From: Gp1-AA133 sp963850425
Lineage (GTDB): Bacteria; Acidobacteriota; Terriglobia; Terriglobales; Acidobacteriaceae
Direction: 5' to 3'
Length of the DNA: 64,000 nt
Assembly (NCBI GenBank): GCA_963850425.1
Contig: CAWKLF010000001.1
Span: forward strand, 2,217,658-2,281,657
Shown here: positions 24,580 to 32,845 of the stretch, one piece after another
How the letters are laid out: the number at the start of each line of letters is the position of its first letter
How positions within the stretch are numbered: the stretch's first letter is position 1
The notes under the pieces: generated by a model
Told to the model about the DNA's origin: nothing
What the model saw: the letters and a program-made list of their open reading frames with translations, nothing else
Database searches by the model: none
Made by a program: the position numbers and the translations under genes

Positions 24580-25317
24580 GTGGCAATGATTATGTTGCGA
24601 TGGAGTTTCCTGGTGGGTGCTCTGCTTCTAGCTTGTCCGGCGCTGCTGGTTACAGCCGATCCGGCGGTTGAGTTGCTTCGGAGCAAGGATCAGGCATTGC
24701 TGGATGCAATCGCGCCTGGAGATCGCAAGGTCTGGGATGCTGCGCTGGCAAGCGATGGGTTGTATGTCGACGAAAACGGCGTGACGCTGGACCGGGCGGA
24801 GTTCCTGAAGCAGCTTGATCCGCTGCCAACGGGAGCGTCAGGCAGTCTTCACATCGCTTCCTATTCGGCGCACGTGTCCGGAGACCTGGCTACGGTGATT
24901 CACACGGACGACGAGACAGAGAATTATCACGGGCAGATGCTCAAGGCCCGCTACCTGATGACCGAGACTTGGCGGCGCGAGTCGGGGGAGTGGAAGCTGC
25001 ACATGGTGCATGCTTACGCGGTGCTCAAAGATCCTCCGGCGGTGACTTTGGCGGCGAATGAGTTGCAGGAATATACGGGACATTATTCGGGCGGAGCTGA
25101 TTTGGAATACGTGATTCAGTGGAATGGCAAACAACTGCTCGGCGGGCGAGTGGGACGGTCCCTGACGCCTTTGCAGGTGGAAGTCCGGGACGTGTTGTTT
25201 GTCGCTGGCCAGCCACGGACGCGGAAGATATTTCAGCGCGATGCGAAGAGCGCGGTCACAGGGTTTGTGGATCGGAGGGAGGGGGAGGATTTGGTGTTTA
25301 AGAGGAGGGGGCCTTAA
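24580..25317 (+). CDS. secreted NTF2-like (DUF4440) protein with beta-rich C-terminal domain
   Basis: A 245-residue exported protein starting at GTG 24580 or ATG 24586, behind AGGAGG. Residues 1-27 are a signal peptide. Residues ~28-150 form an NTF2-like domain (SKDQALLDAIAPGDRKVWDAALASDGLYVDENG, then ETWRRESGEWKLHMVHAY). Residues ~160-245 are a separate beta-rich domain (LQEYTGHYSGGADLEYVIQW, GFVDRREGEDLVFKRRG) like the lipocalin-like DUF3471 domain found after beta-lactamase-type enzymes. The combination suggests a ligand-binding periplasmic protein. Single gene. Confidence 0.82.
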   Translation: MAMIMLRWSFLVGALLLACPALLVTADPAVELLRSKDQALLDAIAPGDRKVWDAALASDGLYVDENGVTLDRAEFLKQLDPLPTGASGSLHIASYSAHVSGDLATVIHTDDETENYHGQMLKARYLMTETWRRESGEWKLHMVHAYAVLKDPPAVTLAANELQEYTGHYSGGADLEYVIQWNGKQLLGGRVGRSLTPLQVEVRDVLFVAGQPRTRKIFQRDAKSAVTGFVDRREGEDLVFKRRGP

Positions 25318-25355
25318 GCGTCGGGGTTGAGTTTTTAGGTCTTGGTTTTCAGCAG

Positions 25356-26492
25356 TCAGCTTTCGAAACTTTCTTCACTTTTCGCTTGGAATTCCAATAA
25401 GACAATTTCTGGTTGCGTTCCCAGGCGCATGGGCGGGCCCCAGGTGCCGGCGCCGGTTGTGGTGTAGACCAGCATTTCACCGAAGCGTTGGAGGCCGAAG
25501 GTATACGGGCCGAAGATTCGGCGCGTGAACCATGTGAAGGGGAAGAACTGGCCTCCGTGGGTATGGCCGGAGAGTTGAAGAGAAATTCCGGCCTTCTCGG
25601 GGACGTCGAGCGCACGTGGGACATGCGAGAGCAGAATGCTCGGCCGCTTGCGATCGATTGCCAGGCTTTCGAGAATCGATCGAAGGCGATCCGGATTTGT
25701 CGAGGCGTGGTCCGGTAGGCCGACAAGCTGCAGGCCGTCGACTAGAAGCTTTTTATTGTGGAGTACGTGTAATCCGGAGTCGCGAACCGCTTCTAGGTAT
25801 CGGGAAGGGTCTCCGAATTCTTCGTGGTTGCCGGTGACGAAGTAGGCGCCCAGGGCAGGGGCGAACTTTTTCCAGGGGCGGGCCGCGGCGGCTGCGTTGA
25901 TCGCGGTTCCATCATAGAGATCTCCGGTGATGAACGCGATGTCGGGGTTGAGGCCTTGTAGTCGAGTCACGATCCTCCGCAAAAAGCCTGCGCCGTTCAC
26001 GTGACCGAGGTGGACGTCGGAGACGAGGGCGGCTACACGTCCGCGCCACGAGTCGGGCAGATTGCGAAGGGGGATCTTAATCTTCCGCACGCGAACCCAG
26101 CGCGCATTCACGATGCCGTAGAGCGTTGTAAGGGCGGCCGTCGCGAACATCACACCGGCCATTGTGTTCGAGTCGCAATGGACTCCGAGCAAGGTGGTGA
26201 CGAAGAAAGAAATCCAGCAGGTGCACGCGGCGAGGAACAGGAAGTTCACGGCGCCGAGCCAGACGGCTGCCAACCGGTAAAAAGTACGAACAATGGGATT
26301 CGTGATTCGAAAAGCGAGCAGCGAGGCGGCCACGAAACTGAAGGATAAGAGAGCGATGTGGATTTTGAGGTCAGTCAGGCGGGAAGGGCCGGAGGTGGCT
26401 CGGAAGTTGATCCATGTGCTGTAGATGAACCAGTGCGCCAGAGATAGAATCGATTGGAAAATTACCAGGAAGACGACGAATCTGGCGCGCAA
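25356..26492 (-). CDS. membrane-anchored metallophosphoesterase
   Basis: A calcineurin-like phosphohydrolase with membrane segments. The five metal motifs are all present: LVSDVHLGHVNG, FITGDLYDG, VTGNHEEFGD, ILLSHVPRAL and LSGHTHGGQFFPF. The first ~150 residues contain about four hydrophobic segments, as in YkuE/YaeI-like enzymes that act on lipids such as UDP-diacylglucosamine analogues; the substrate is inferred from family only. The frame is open to an ATG at 26660, but the first ~56 residues there look non-coding. A TTG at 26492 with AGAGG just upstream is my preferred start. It is divergent from the aldo/keto reductase gene. Confidence 0.88.
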   Translation of the reverse strand: MRARFVVFLVIFQSILSLAHWFIYSTWINFRATSGPSRLTDLKIHIALLSFSFVAASLLAFRITNPIVRTFYRLAAVWLGAVNFLFLAACTCWISFFVTTLLGVHCDSNTMAGVMFATAALTTLYGIVNARWVRVRKIKIPLRNLPDSWRGRVAALVSDVHLGHVNGAGFLRRIVTRLQGLNPDIAFITGDLYDGTAINAAAAARPWKKFAPALGAYFVTGNHEEFGDPSRYLEAVRDSGLHVLHNKKLLVDGLQLVGLPDHASTNPDRLRSILESLAIDRKRPSILLSHVPRALDVPEKAGISLQLSGHTHGGQFFPFTWFTRRIFGPYTFGLQRFGEMLVYTTTGAGTWGPPMRLGTQPEIVLLEFQAKSEESFES

Positions 26493-26684
26493 TGGGCCTC
26501 TTGAGAGAGCTTTCCTGCCCTCACACTTTTGATGTTCATCGTTCCTGTTGGGTGAAATTAATTGTTGACTCAGAGTGGGGATGGAGGAAAATTGACCGTT
26601 CAGAGGCGCGGGGCTGGAGGCTCGATTGCACGACCAACGATCGTGGCCGATTTGCTCCAAGTTTAGAAGCGGGAGGTTGGTGTC

Positions 26685-27548
26685 ATGAAACGCCGGGAAT
26701 TTGTTTTGGGCTCGATGCGAGCAGCGGGCGCGGCATGGTTGACGACGCAGGCTTGGGTCCAGGCGCTGCCGAGTTTGCCAGGAAAATTTGCGGCAACGGA
26801 TACGGTCACGCTCGGCAAGACCGGCATCCAGACTTCCCGCCTGGCGATGGGAACGGGAACGGCGGGATCAGGAGGGCACTCGCGCCAGACGTCGCTGGGA
26901 GTGCAAGGCCTGTCTGATTTGTTGCTGAACGGGTACGATCGCGGGCTGCGTTTTTTTGATTCTGCGGATTCGTATGGGAGCCATCCGCATGTGTCGGAAG
27001 CTTTGAAGCGCGTTTCTCGAGACAAGGTGACTGTGCTAACGAAGACCTGGGCTCGTGATGCGAAGTCTGCGCGGGCAGATCTTGACCGGTTCCGCAAGGA
27101 ACTGGGTGTGGATCACATCGATGTGTGCCTGATGCATTGCCTGACTGAAGGTGATTGGACCGAGCGGTACCGGGGCGTAATGGATGTGCTGTCGGAGGCC
27201 AAGGAGAAGGGCGTGATCCGGGCGCATGGCTGCTCCTGTCACAGTATTGAGGCCCTGCGAGCGGCGGCCAAGTCGCCGTGGGTGGAAGTGGACCTGGTGC
27301 GGATTAATCCCATTGGGTCGCATATGGATGCGGATCCTGAGACCGTCGTAGGGGTGCTGCGTCAAATGAAAGCTTCGGGGAAGGGAATTATTGGGATGAA
27401 GATTCTTGGGCAGGGTGACCTGCGGACGCGGCAGGATGAAGCTTTGAAGTATGCATTGTCGCTGGGCGTGCTGGACGCGTTTACGATCGGGGCGGAGAAC
27501 AAGGCCGAGCAAGAGGATTTGATTCGGCGGATTGGGGCGGCGGCTTAG
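26685..27548 (+). CDS. aldo/keto reductase with Tat-like signal
   Basis: NADPH-dependent oxidoreductase of 287 residues. The N-terminus (KRREFVLGSMRAAGAAWL) is a twin-arginine-type signal, so the enzyme may be exported folded. Barrel motifs include VTLGKTGIQTSRLAMGTG, GLRFFDSADSYG with the catalytic Asp/Tyr, and LTKTW with Lys. DHIDVCLMHC corresponds to the usual D-x-H motif, and GMKILGQGDLR, FTIGAENKAEQED fit the YdjG-like subfamily. A GGGAGG site precedes the ATG. It is divergently placed to the metallophosphoesterase. Confidence 0.92.
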   Translation: MKRREFVLGSMRAAGAAWLTTQAWVQALPSLPGKFAATDTVTLGKTGIQTSRLAMGTGTAGSGGHSRQTSLGVQGLSDLLLNGYDRGLRFFDSADSYGSHPHVSEALKRVSRDKVTVLTKTWARDAKSARADLDRFRKELGVDHIDVCLMHCLTEGDWTERYRGVMDVLSEAKEKGVIRAHGCSCHSIEALRAAAKSPWVEVDLVRINPIGSHMDADPETVVGVLRQMKASGKGIIGMKILGQGDLRTRQDEALKYALSLGVLDAFTIGAENKAEQEDLIRRIGAAA

Positions 27549-27583
27549 TCAGTCGTCAGTCGCTAGTCGCAAGTCGCCAGCCA
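27549..27583. repeat. heptad array (TCAGTCG type)
   Basis: Units TCAGTCG, TCAGTCG, CTAGTCG, CAAGTCG and CCAGCCA follow directly after the stop of the aldo/keto reductase gene; the first unit begins within two bases of the stop codon. A different CGCAGAGG-type run with an 8-9-bp period follows at about 27653-27695. Confidence 0.8.
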
Positions 27584-27706
27584 AGATACGCGTACTTTCC
27601 ACCCTTCGACGAGTGCGAAGGGGTGGGGAGACTCGGTTCATAAGATCTTAAAACGCAGAGGACGCGGAAGAAATCCGCAGAGGGCGCAGAGAGATACAGC
27701 GCTCAC

Positions 27707-27880
27707 TTCTTCACAACCGCTATCCACTTCAATAAGCCACTCGCGGCTCACCAGTGACTTGACGACTACGAATGTGCTGGTGGGAGGGTTGGCGGTGTTG
27801 ACGTACTTGTCGCGAATTTCACGAACGATGAGGTTGCGCGGGATCCTGCCCGGTGCAACTTTTTTCTTTTCAAGTTCTGG
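27707..27880 (-). pseudogene. C-terminal remnant of a RidA-family protein
   Basis: Read on the minus strand, the ~57 codons after the gamma-glutamyltransferase stop encode NPPTSTFVVVKSLVSREWLI and flanking EIRDKYVN, which match the end of RidA (YjgF/UK114) imine deaminases. The N-terminal two thirds of RidA, including the start, are absent. The segment is in the same frame as the upstream gene, separated only by its TAA. No start codon or ribosome site fits, so this is probably a decayed fragment rather than a gene. Recognition is by motif only. Confidence 0.6.
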
Positions 27881-29539
27881 TTATTTTGGTGGTTCGATTT
27901 CAGCCGAGCCGTCGGCGCGCGCATCGGACGCGCCGTAGTTAACACCTGTTTTCGAATCATGAAGCACGGCTTGCCCGCGGCCCATGTTGGTGGAGTACTC
28001 GCGATCGACTTGCAGGATGTGGCCCATAGAGGTCAGGTGGTCGCGGACTTCCGGTTTCACGCGCGACTCGATCACGATATTGCAGACTCCCTTGTCGCTG
28101 ACCGTGAATCGCGGGTTCTCCAATGCGGCTTGAATGTTCATGCCGTAGTCAACGATGTTGGAGACGAATTGTGCGTGGGCGAGAGGCTGGTTCGGGCCGC
28201 CCATGATTCCGAATCCGATGTGCTGGTCGCCTTTCTCCATGAACGCGGGAATGATGGTGTGGAAGGGGCGCTTGCGCGGGGCGAGGACGTTGGGCGATTC
28301 GGGGTCGAGCGAAAACAGTGCGCCGCGGTTCTGCAGCGCGAATCCCATTCCGCGCACGGTGATACCGGACCCGAATCCAGCGTAGTTGCTTTGAATCAGG
28401 GAAACGATGTTGCCTTCGCGGTCGACGGCAGATAGGTAGGTTGTTTCGCTGGCGGGCGGCTTGCCGGCGCTGGGCTGGCAGTTCGCCTTGTTGGGATCGA
28501 TCAGCTGGGCGCGATCTTTTGCATAGTCTTTCGAGAGCAGGCCTTTCACGGGTACTTTAGCGAAGCGCGGGTCGGCATCATAGCGGTACAGATCGGCGTA
28601 GGCCAACTTCATGGCTTCGATCTTCTTGTGAAGTTCGGAGACCGAGGATGGGCCGTCATTGGAGGCGGGCGACGTCTCCATGAAGTTCAGCATTTCGAGG
28701 GCGGCCATTCCCTGGCCGTTGGGCGGAAGTTCATAGACGGTCCAGCCGCGATAGGTAGTGGAGATCGGCTCGACCCATTCAGGGGTGAAGGCTGCGAGGT
28801 CTTCGGCTGCCATGGTGCCGCCTAAATCATGCGACGTGGCAAGAATGGCTTGCGCGATTTTGCCTTTGTAGAAGGCGGACGCCCCCTCTTCAGCAATCAA
28901 CTGAAGCGCCTTTGCCAAATCGGGGTTTGTGAAAATCTGACCGACGTCCGGAACCTTTCCGTTGAGCAGATAGACGCGCCGACTCTCCGGGTCAGCGGAG
29001 ATCTTCTCCAATTCCTCCGTCCAGAAGCCGTGGATGAGTTCGGGAACCGGATAGCCCTCATTAGCATAGTGGATCGCGGGCTGGAGGATTTGTTTCCACG
29101 GGAGTTTGCCGAAACGGGTGTGCAGGGCATTCCATCCGGCGACGGCGCCAGGGACGGTTACGGTGTCGATTCCAGAGGCCGGCATCTTGCTTACGTCGCG
29201 GGCCTTCAGGTGTTCCACGGTTAGTGCTTGCGGCGCCCAGCCACTTGAATTCAAGCCGTAAAGTTTTTTGGCTTTCGCGTCCCAATAAATCGCGAAGAGA
29301 TCTCCGCCAATGCCGTTCATCATGGGTTCGGTGACGCCGAGGACGGCGTTGGCGGCTATGGCGGCGTCGATTGCCGAGCCGCCCTGGGCGAGGATCTGCG
29401 CGCCGGCGACGGAGGCTTGCACGTGGCTGGTGGCGACAATTCCGTCGCGGGTGAGGACCATGGAGCGGGCGTGGGAACGATCCTGGGCTGATGCTGAGAT
29501 AGTGAGCAGAAGCAGGGCTAGGGGTAGCTTTCGACGCAT
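27881..29539 (-). CDS. ggt: gamma-glutamyltransferase
   Basis: Cleaves gamma-glutamyl bonds such as that of glutathione and transfers or hydrolyses the glutamyl group in the periplasm. The 552-residue proenzyme has a signal peptide (RRKLPLALLLLTISASAQ), the large-subunit motif VLTRDGIVATSHVQASVAG, and PMMNGIGGDLFAIYWD. The self-cleavage threonine lies in SETTYLSAVDREGN near residue 365; after cleavage it is the catalytic N-terminal residue of the small subunit. MGGPNQPLAHAQFVSNIVD is typical of the small subunit. The start is supported by the signal peptide. It ends directly against the RidA remnant. Confidence 0.95.
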   Translation of the reverse strand: MRRKLPLALLLLTISASAQDRSHARSMVLTRDGIVATSHVQASVAGAQILAQGGSAIDAAIAANAVLGVTEPMMNGIGGDLFAIYWDAKAKKLYGLNSSGWAPQALTVEHLKARDVSKMPASGIDTVTVPGAVAGWNALHTRFGKLPWKQILQPAIHYANEGYPVPELIHGFWTEELEKISADPESRRVYLLNGKVPDVGQIFTNPDLAKALQLIAEEGASAFYKGKIAQAILATSHDLGGTMAAEDLAAFTPEWVEPISTTYRGWTVYELPPNGQGMAALEMLNFMETSPASNDGPSSVSELHKKIEAMKLAYADLYRYDADPRFAKVPVKGLLSKDYAKDRAQLIDPNKANCQPSAGKPPASETTYLSAVDREGNIVSLIQSNYAGFGSGITVRGMGFALQNRGALFSLDPESPNVLAPRKRPFHTIIPAFMEKGDQHIGFGIMGGPNQPLAHAQFVSNIVDYGMNIQAALENPRFTVSDKGVCNIVIESRVKPEVRDHLTSMGHILQVDREYSTNMGRGQAVLHDSKTGVNYGASDARADGSAEIEPPK

Positions 29540-29664
29540 GATTGATTTTCCTGTTGTGATCAGTGCAGGGAAGGATACTTGGAGGAGGGCTGGAGGTCTA
29601 GCGTGGGAATTCTTCTGGAACTGGTGGAGGGAAAGGCAAGGTCTCTCGACTGCGTTCGGCTTCG

Positions 29665-29745
29665 CCTCACTTCGCTCGAGATGACAATGGAAATAGGCGC
29701 GCTCGGGATGACAATGAAATAGTGCGCTCGGGATGCGAACGGCAA
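29665..29745. repeat. CGCTCGGGATGACA-type direct repeats
   Basis: Three imperfect copies, about 25-27 bp apart, share the core CGCTCGRGATGACAATG (the last copy breaks off at GGGATGCG). They fill the gap between ggt and the 29759 gene, together with a related TCGACTGCGTTCGGC stretch. Such runs are typical dispersed intergenic repeats in Acidobacteriota; no transposase is linked. Confidence 0.65.
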
Positions 29746-29758
29746 GAGAACAGGAGGT

Positions 29759-30436
29759 CTAGTGGTGCCAGAAGAAGCCGCCGATCAGGACGATCAGTTC
29801 TACGGCGAAGAGGGCAATGAGGAAGCGTTCGCGGCGGCGGGAACGGCGCAGGTCATGGAGCATGTCGCGTTCGAGGTCGTAGACGAAGGCGACCGTGGCT
29901 GGGTCGGGCGTCGAGATCGATTCGGGCATGCTCAATCCGGGGGACGCCGCTGTGATAACCGGCTTTTCGCGATCAGGCAGGAAGATTTTCGGGCCGCTGA
30001 TGACGTTGGACCAATCCGTGAGCAGTAGCGCTTGCGACGGGGTGATGGGGTTCGCGGGTTCCCAGGTAATTTCCAGAGGAGGAAGCTTTTCCGGAGCGAC
30101 CGCATCGGCGAGGCTGCGGAGAAGCGAACGCCACCAGGGGCGGGCCATGGTGTCGGCGATCAGTTCGCCCACGTCCACGGGGCGCGATTCGAGTTGGAGC
30201 GGGGGCAGCGTTTCTGGAGAAATTACATCGCCCAGATTCGTGAAGACGGTGCGGTACCAAGGCAAGACGAGGAAGTCTCCCAGAAGCATGCCGAGATTCA
30301 CGGGACGGGATGTGAGATAGAGGGGCGGCAATTGATCGGGCAGGAACCGATCGCGAAAGTTATAGATCAGCGACTTCCAGAGGGGACGGGTGATCTCCTC
30401 GGGGGGCGATATGTCGAGATCGGTATCGCTGGCCAT
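29759..30436 (-). CDS. triple-repeat protein with C-terminal membrane anchor
   Basis: A 225-residue protein I do not recognise. Residues ~15-130 contain three tandem repeats of about 45 residues. Each carries a PLWKSLIYNF-like helix (PLWKS, PWYRT, PWWRS), a FLPDQLPPL-like motif (PDQLPPL, PETLPPL, PEKLPPL), then LTSRPVNLG-like strands (TSRPV, ESRPV, TWEPA). A linker follows. Residues ~200-222 (FLIALFAVELIVLIGGFFW) form one membrane span at the extreme C-terminus, preceded by RRSRRRERF, so the bulk should be cytoplasmic (tail-anchored-like). Function unknown. It stands alone between ggt and the 30579 gene. Confidence 0.75.
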   Translation of the reverse strand: MASDTDLDISPPEEITRPLWKSLIYNFRDRFLPDQLPPLYLTSRPVNLGMLLGDFLVLPWYRTVFTNLGDVISPETLPPLQLESRPVDVGELIADTMARPWWRSLLRSLADAVAPEKLPPLEITWEPANPITPSQALLLTDWSNVISGPKIFLPDREKPVITAASPGLSMPESISTPDPATVAFVYDLERDMLHDLRRSRRRERFLIALFAVELIVLIGGFFWHH

Positions 30437-30578
30437 GGCTGGATAAACGTCAACTTTCTTTTCCTAGGGTAACACCGCTGAGTTCTGAAGACTAAGAATC
30501 GGAAGGCCAAGTGCGGAAGTTTAGGAGTTTCGGTGAGCCTCTGGAACCACACGATTCTAGTGTTTTATGGCAGTTGGA

Positions 30579-30788
30579 TTAGAGCGTCCTGAGACGGAAA
30601 GGTGCGCTCAACAGGCGCGCGGGGAACAGGATCACGGCGGTGATCAATGCGAGGACGCCGTGGACTGCGATGCCCACGATACGGAAGGGGAGCAGGATCA
30701 ACCACACGAACGGGTACGCGATCAGGGCCAGCAGCGCCACGGGCCAGCAGACTACGAATAACAGACACCAGGCCAGAAATGCGAACAT
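30579..30788 (-). CDS. small membrane protein, two hydrophobic segments
   Basis: A 69-residue protein; the ATG at 30788 has GGAGGTGTCCC just upstream. Two long hydrophobic stretches (FLAWCLLFVVCWPVALLALI, then FRIVGIAVHGVLALITAVIL) with a short turn of FVWLILLPF suggest a hairpin of membrane helices, with a basic C-terminus (RLRTL) inside. No family recognised. It lies between the triple-repeat gene and the dienelactone hydrolase. Confidence 0.65.
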   Translation of the reverse strand: MFAFLAWCLLFVVCWPVALLALIAYPFVWLILLPFRIVGIAVHGVLALITAVILFPARLLSAPFRLRTL

Positions 30789-30850
30789 GGGACACCTCCG
30801 GTGCATCGCTAGTCTAAGGTACGAGACTGGCGTGGAGAAAAGTTCCGGAG

Positions 30851-31528
30851 TCACGCCGCGATGTTCAGAAGATACTTCTGCAAAAAGGCGAGCGTGCGAA
30901 GCTTCGCGTCCTGCCAGGTCTCCCCGCTAAACCCATGTCCGGCGCCTGGATAGATCTGCATCTCGTAGGGTGTGGACTTTTTTTCGAGCAGTTGCTGGAG
31001 GTGATAGGCCTCGGCGACGGGGACGGTGGGATCAAGCTCGCCGTGGAGGATCAGCGTGGGGCATAAGCGGCGGATAAACAGCTTCATCTCGCGGGGCATG
31101 CCGCCGAAAAATTCCACGACTGCCTTAACGCGCGAGTCGACAGCGGACACGGATAGCGCGAGGTACGCGCCCAGCGAAAAGCCGAGCAGGCCGATTCGTT
31201 GCGGATCGACTTCGGGCCTTTCGGCGATGTGGCTGATCGAATCCCAGACGGTTTTACCCCATGCCGGAAAATTGCGGACTGCGGTCTGCTTGTCGGCTAC
31301 GCCGGTGGTGCCGGTGCGATCGAAATAGTGGACCACGTAGACTGCAAAGCCCTGGGCTGCGAGCAGCGCGGCGGGATCCACCATGGTTGCGTGTCCACCC
31401 GCAGAGCCATGCAGGCCGATCACGGCAGGGTAGCGTTCGCCATTGGCGATGGCCGGGACAAAGGCGTCGCAGGTAATCTCGCGGCCGCCCGATTCAAAGG
31501 CAATGCTTGAAGTAGCGACGGTCAGCAT
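30851..31528 (-). CDS. dienelactone hydrolase family protein
   Basis: An alpha/beta hydrolase of 225 residues. PAVIGLHGSAGGHATM forms the oxyanion region, LLGFSLGAYLALSV contains the nucleophile elbow (Ser rather than the Cys of true dienelactone hydrolase), HGELDPTVPV gives the Asp, and GAGHGFSGE the His. The natural substrate cannot be read; it is likely a cytoplasmic esterase. It follows mtnA by 59 bp on the same strand, so co-transcription is possible. Confidence 0.9.
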   Translation of the reverse strand: MLTVATSSIAFESGGREITCDAFVPAIANGERYPAVIGLHGSAGGHATMVDPAALLAAQGFAVYVVHYFDRTGTTGVADKQTAVRNFPAWGKTVWDSISHIAERPEVDPQRIGLLGFSLGAYLALSVSAVDSRVKAVVEFFGGMPREMKLFIRRLCPTLILHGELDPTVPVAEAYHLQQLLEKKSTPYEMQIYPGAGHGFSGETWQDAKLRTLAFLQKYLLNIAA

Positions 31529-31587
31529 CGGTGGTTTCTACTTTGCATGGTCGGCGGCATTTTTGTCGCCCGGTAATTTCAGGCCAG

Positions 31588-32628
31588 CTATTTTGTTTCC
31601 GCCAGTTTCCGCAGAGAAGCTTCGTACGGCGCTTTTGCAATGCCGCGTTCTGTAATGATGGCGGCAACATACTTCGCGGGCGTGACGTCGAATGCGGGGT
31701 TTTCGACCGCTACACCGTCGGGCACCATCTGCCTGCCGGCGATATGGGTGACTTCCTTCGAGTTGCGCTGCTCGATGGGGATGCCGCTGCCATCTGCGGT
31801 TGCGAGGTCGACCGTGGAAATCGGAGCGGCGACGTAGAACGGGATGCCGTGCTCCCTGGCCAGCACCGCGACGGTGTAGGTACCGATTTTATTGGCGACG
31901 TCGCCGTTGGCGGCGATGCGGTCCGCGCCCACGATGATAGCGCCGATTTTGCCTTGCTTCATCATGGCGCCGGCCATGTTGTCTGAAATCACGGTCGTTG
32001 GAATGCCGTCCTTCATCAACTCCCAGGCAGTGAGGCGCGAACCCTGCAGAAACGGGCGTGTTTCATCGGCATAGACGTGAATTTTCTTGCCCTGCTCGAC
32101 GGCGGCGCGAATGACGCCAAGAGCAGTACCGTATCCGGCGGTGGCGAGCGCGCCAGCGTTGCAATGGGTGAGCACTCCGCCGCTGGAAGGCATGAGCGTT
32201 GCTCCATGGCGCCCCATGGCCTGATTGGCGGCGATGTCCTCGGCGTGCATGCGCTGGGCTTCTTCGACGATCGCCTGCTTGATCTGCGGCATGGGGCGGA
32301 TGCGCAGCATCTCGAATTTTTCCTGCATACGGCGAATGGCCCAGAAGAGGTTGACGGCGGTTGGTCGGGTTTCGCCGATTGCCTTGCAGATCTGGTCGAA
32401 TTCTTTTTTCAGGTCTCCGACTGTTTCTGCCTTGGAATTCTGCACGCCCAGGGCGATGCCCATCGCGGCGGCAACGCCAATCGCCGGAGCTCCGCGCACC
32501 ACCATGTTGCGAATGACGTCCGCGACTTGCTGGTAGGTCGTAGCAGTGACGTAGGTTTCTTCGGTAGGGAGCTTCGTCTGATCGAGGAAGCGAACGCCTT
32601 TGTCAGTCCATTCGAGGGTCTGGATCAT
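31588..32628 (-). CDS. mtnA: S-methyl-5-thioribose-1-phosphate isomerase
   Basis: Methionine salvage enzyme that converts methylthioribose 1-phosphate to methylthioribulose 1-phosphate. The 346-residue length fits. Typical stretches are IRNMVVRGAPAIGVAAAMG near residue 40, LTHCNAGALATAGYGTALG with the catalytic Cys, YADETRPFLQGSRLTAWEL, and GADRIAANGDVANKIGTY with the catalytic Asp. No other salvage genes are in the window. It is transcribed downstream of pyrE, with a repeat-rich 210-bp gap between them. Confidence 0.96.
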   Translation of the reverse strand: MIQTLEWTDKGVRFLDQTKLPTEETYVTATTYQQVADVIRNMVVRGAPAIGVAAAMGIALGVQNSKAETVGDLKKEFDQICKAIGETRPTAVNLFWAIRRMQEKFEMLRIRPMPQIKQAIVEEAQRMHAEDIAANQAMGRHGATLMPSSGGVLTHCNAGALATAGYGTALGVIRAAVEQGKKIHVYADETRPFLQGSRLTAWELMKDGIPTTVISDNMAGAMMKQGKIGAIIVGADRIAANGDVANKIGTYTVAVLAREHGIPFYVAAPISTVDLATADGSGIPIEQRNSKEVTHIAGRQMVPDGVAVENPAFDVTPAKYVAAIITERGIAKAPYEASLRKLAETK

Positions 32629-32661
32629 TAGTCGCTAGTCTCTAGTCGCCAGTCGTCAGCG
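32629..32661. repeat. heptad array (TAGTCGC type), right end of mtnA
   Basis: Units TAGTCGC, TAGTCTC, TAGTCGC, CAGTCGT and CAGCG begin at the first base after the mtnA start codon's outer edge. This array is the inverted partner of the one at 32811-32845. Confidence 0.85.
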
Positions 32662-32783
32662 AAACAGTCTTAAGGTTGCGTAGTCTCATGGTTGCAAAGC
32701 TCTCGGACTGCGATTTTGGGTTCGGTGTAGTAGATGGAGTCGCCTGGAAGTCTCCAACTTCTGGGTCAAACGGAGATCCGTAC

Positions 32784-32845
32784 TTGAAACTGTGAAACCT
32801 GAAATTGAAGCTAGTGACTAGCGACTGGAGACTAGCGACTAGATC
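32784..32845. repeat. heptad arrays at the end of pyrE
   Basis: At 32811-32845 units CTAGTGA, CTAGCGA, CTGGAGA, CTAGCGA and CTAGATC are in phase; reverse-complemented they match the TAGTCGC units at 32629-32661. The last unit supplies the pyrE stop codon. A different array with units TTGAAAC, TGTGAAA, CCTGAAA and TTGAAGC directly precedes it at 32784-32811. Confidence 0.8.

Noticed and set aside
25356..26660. Metallophosphoesterase starting at 26660
   Set aside because: The first ~56 residues look non-coding; a TTG at 26492 with a ribosome site is better placed.
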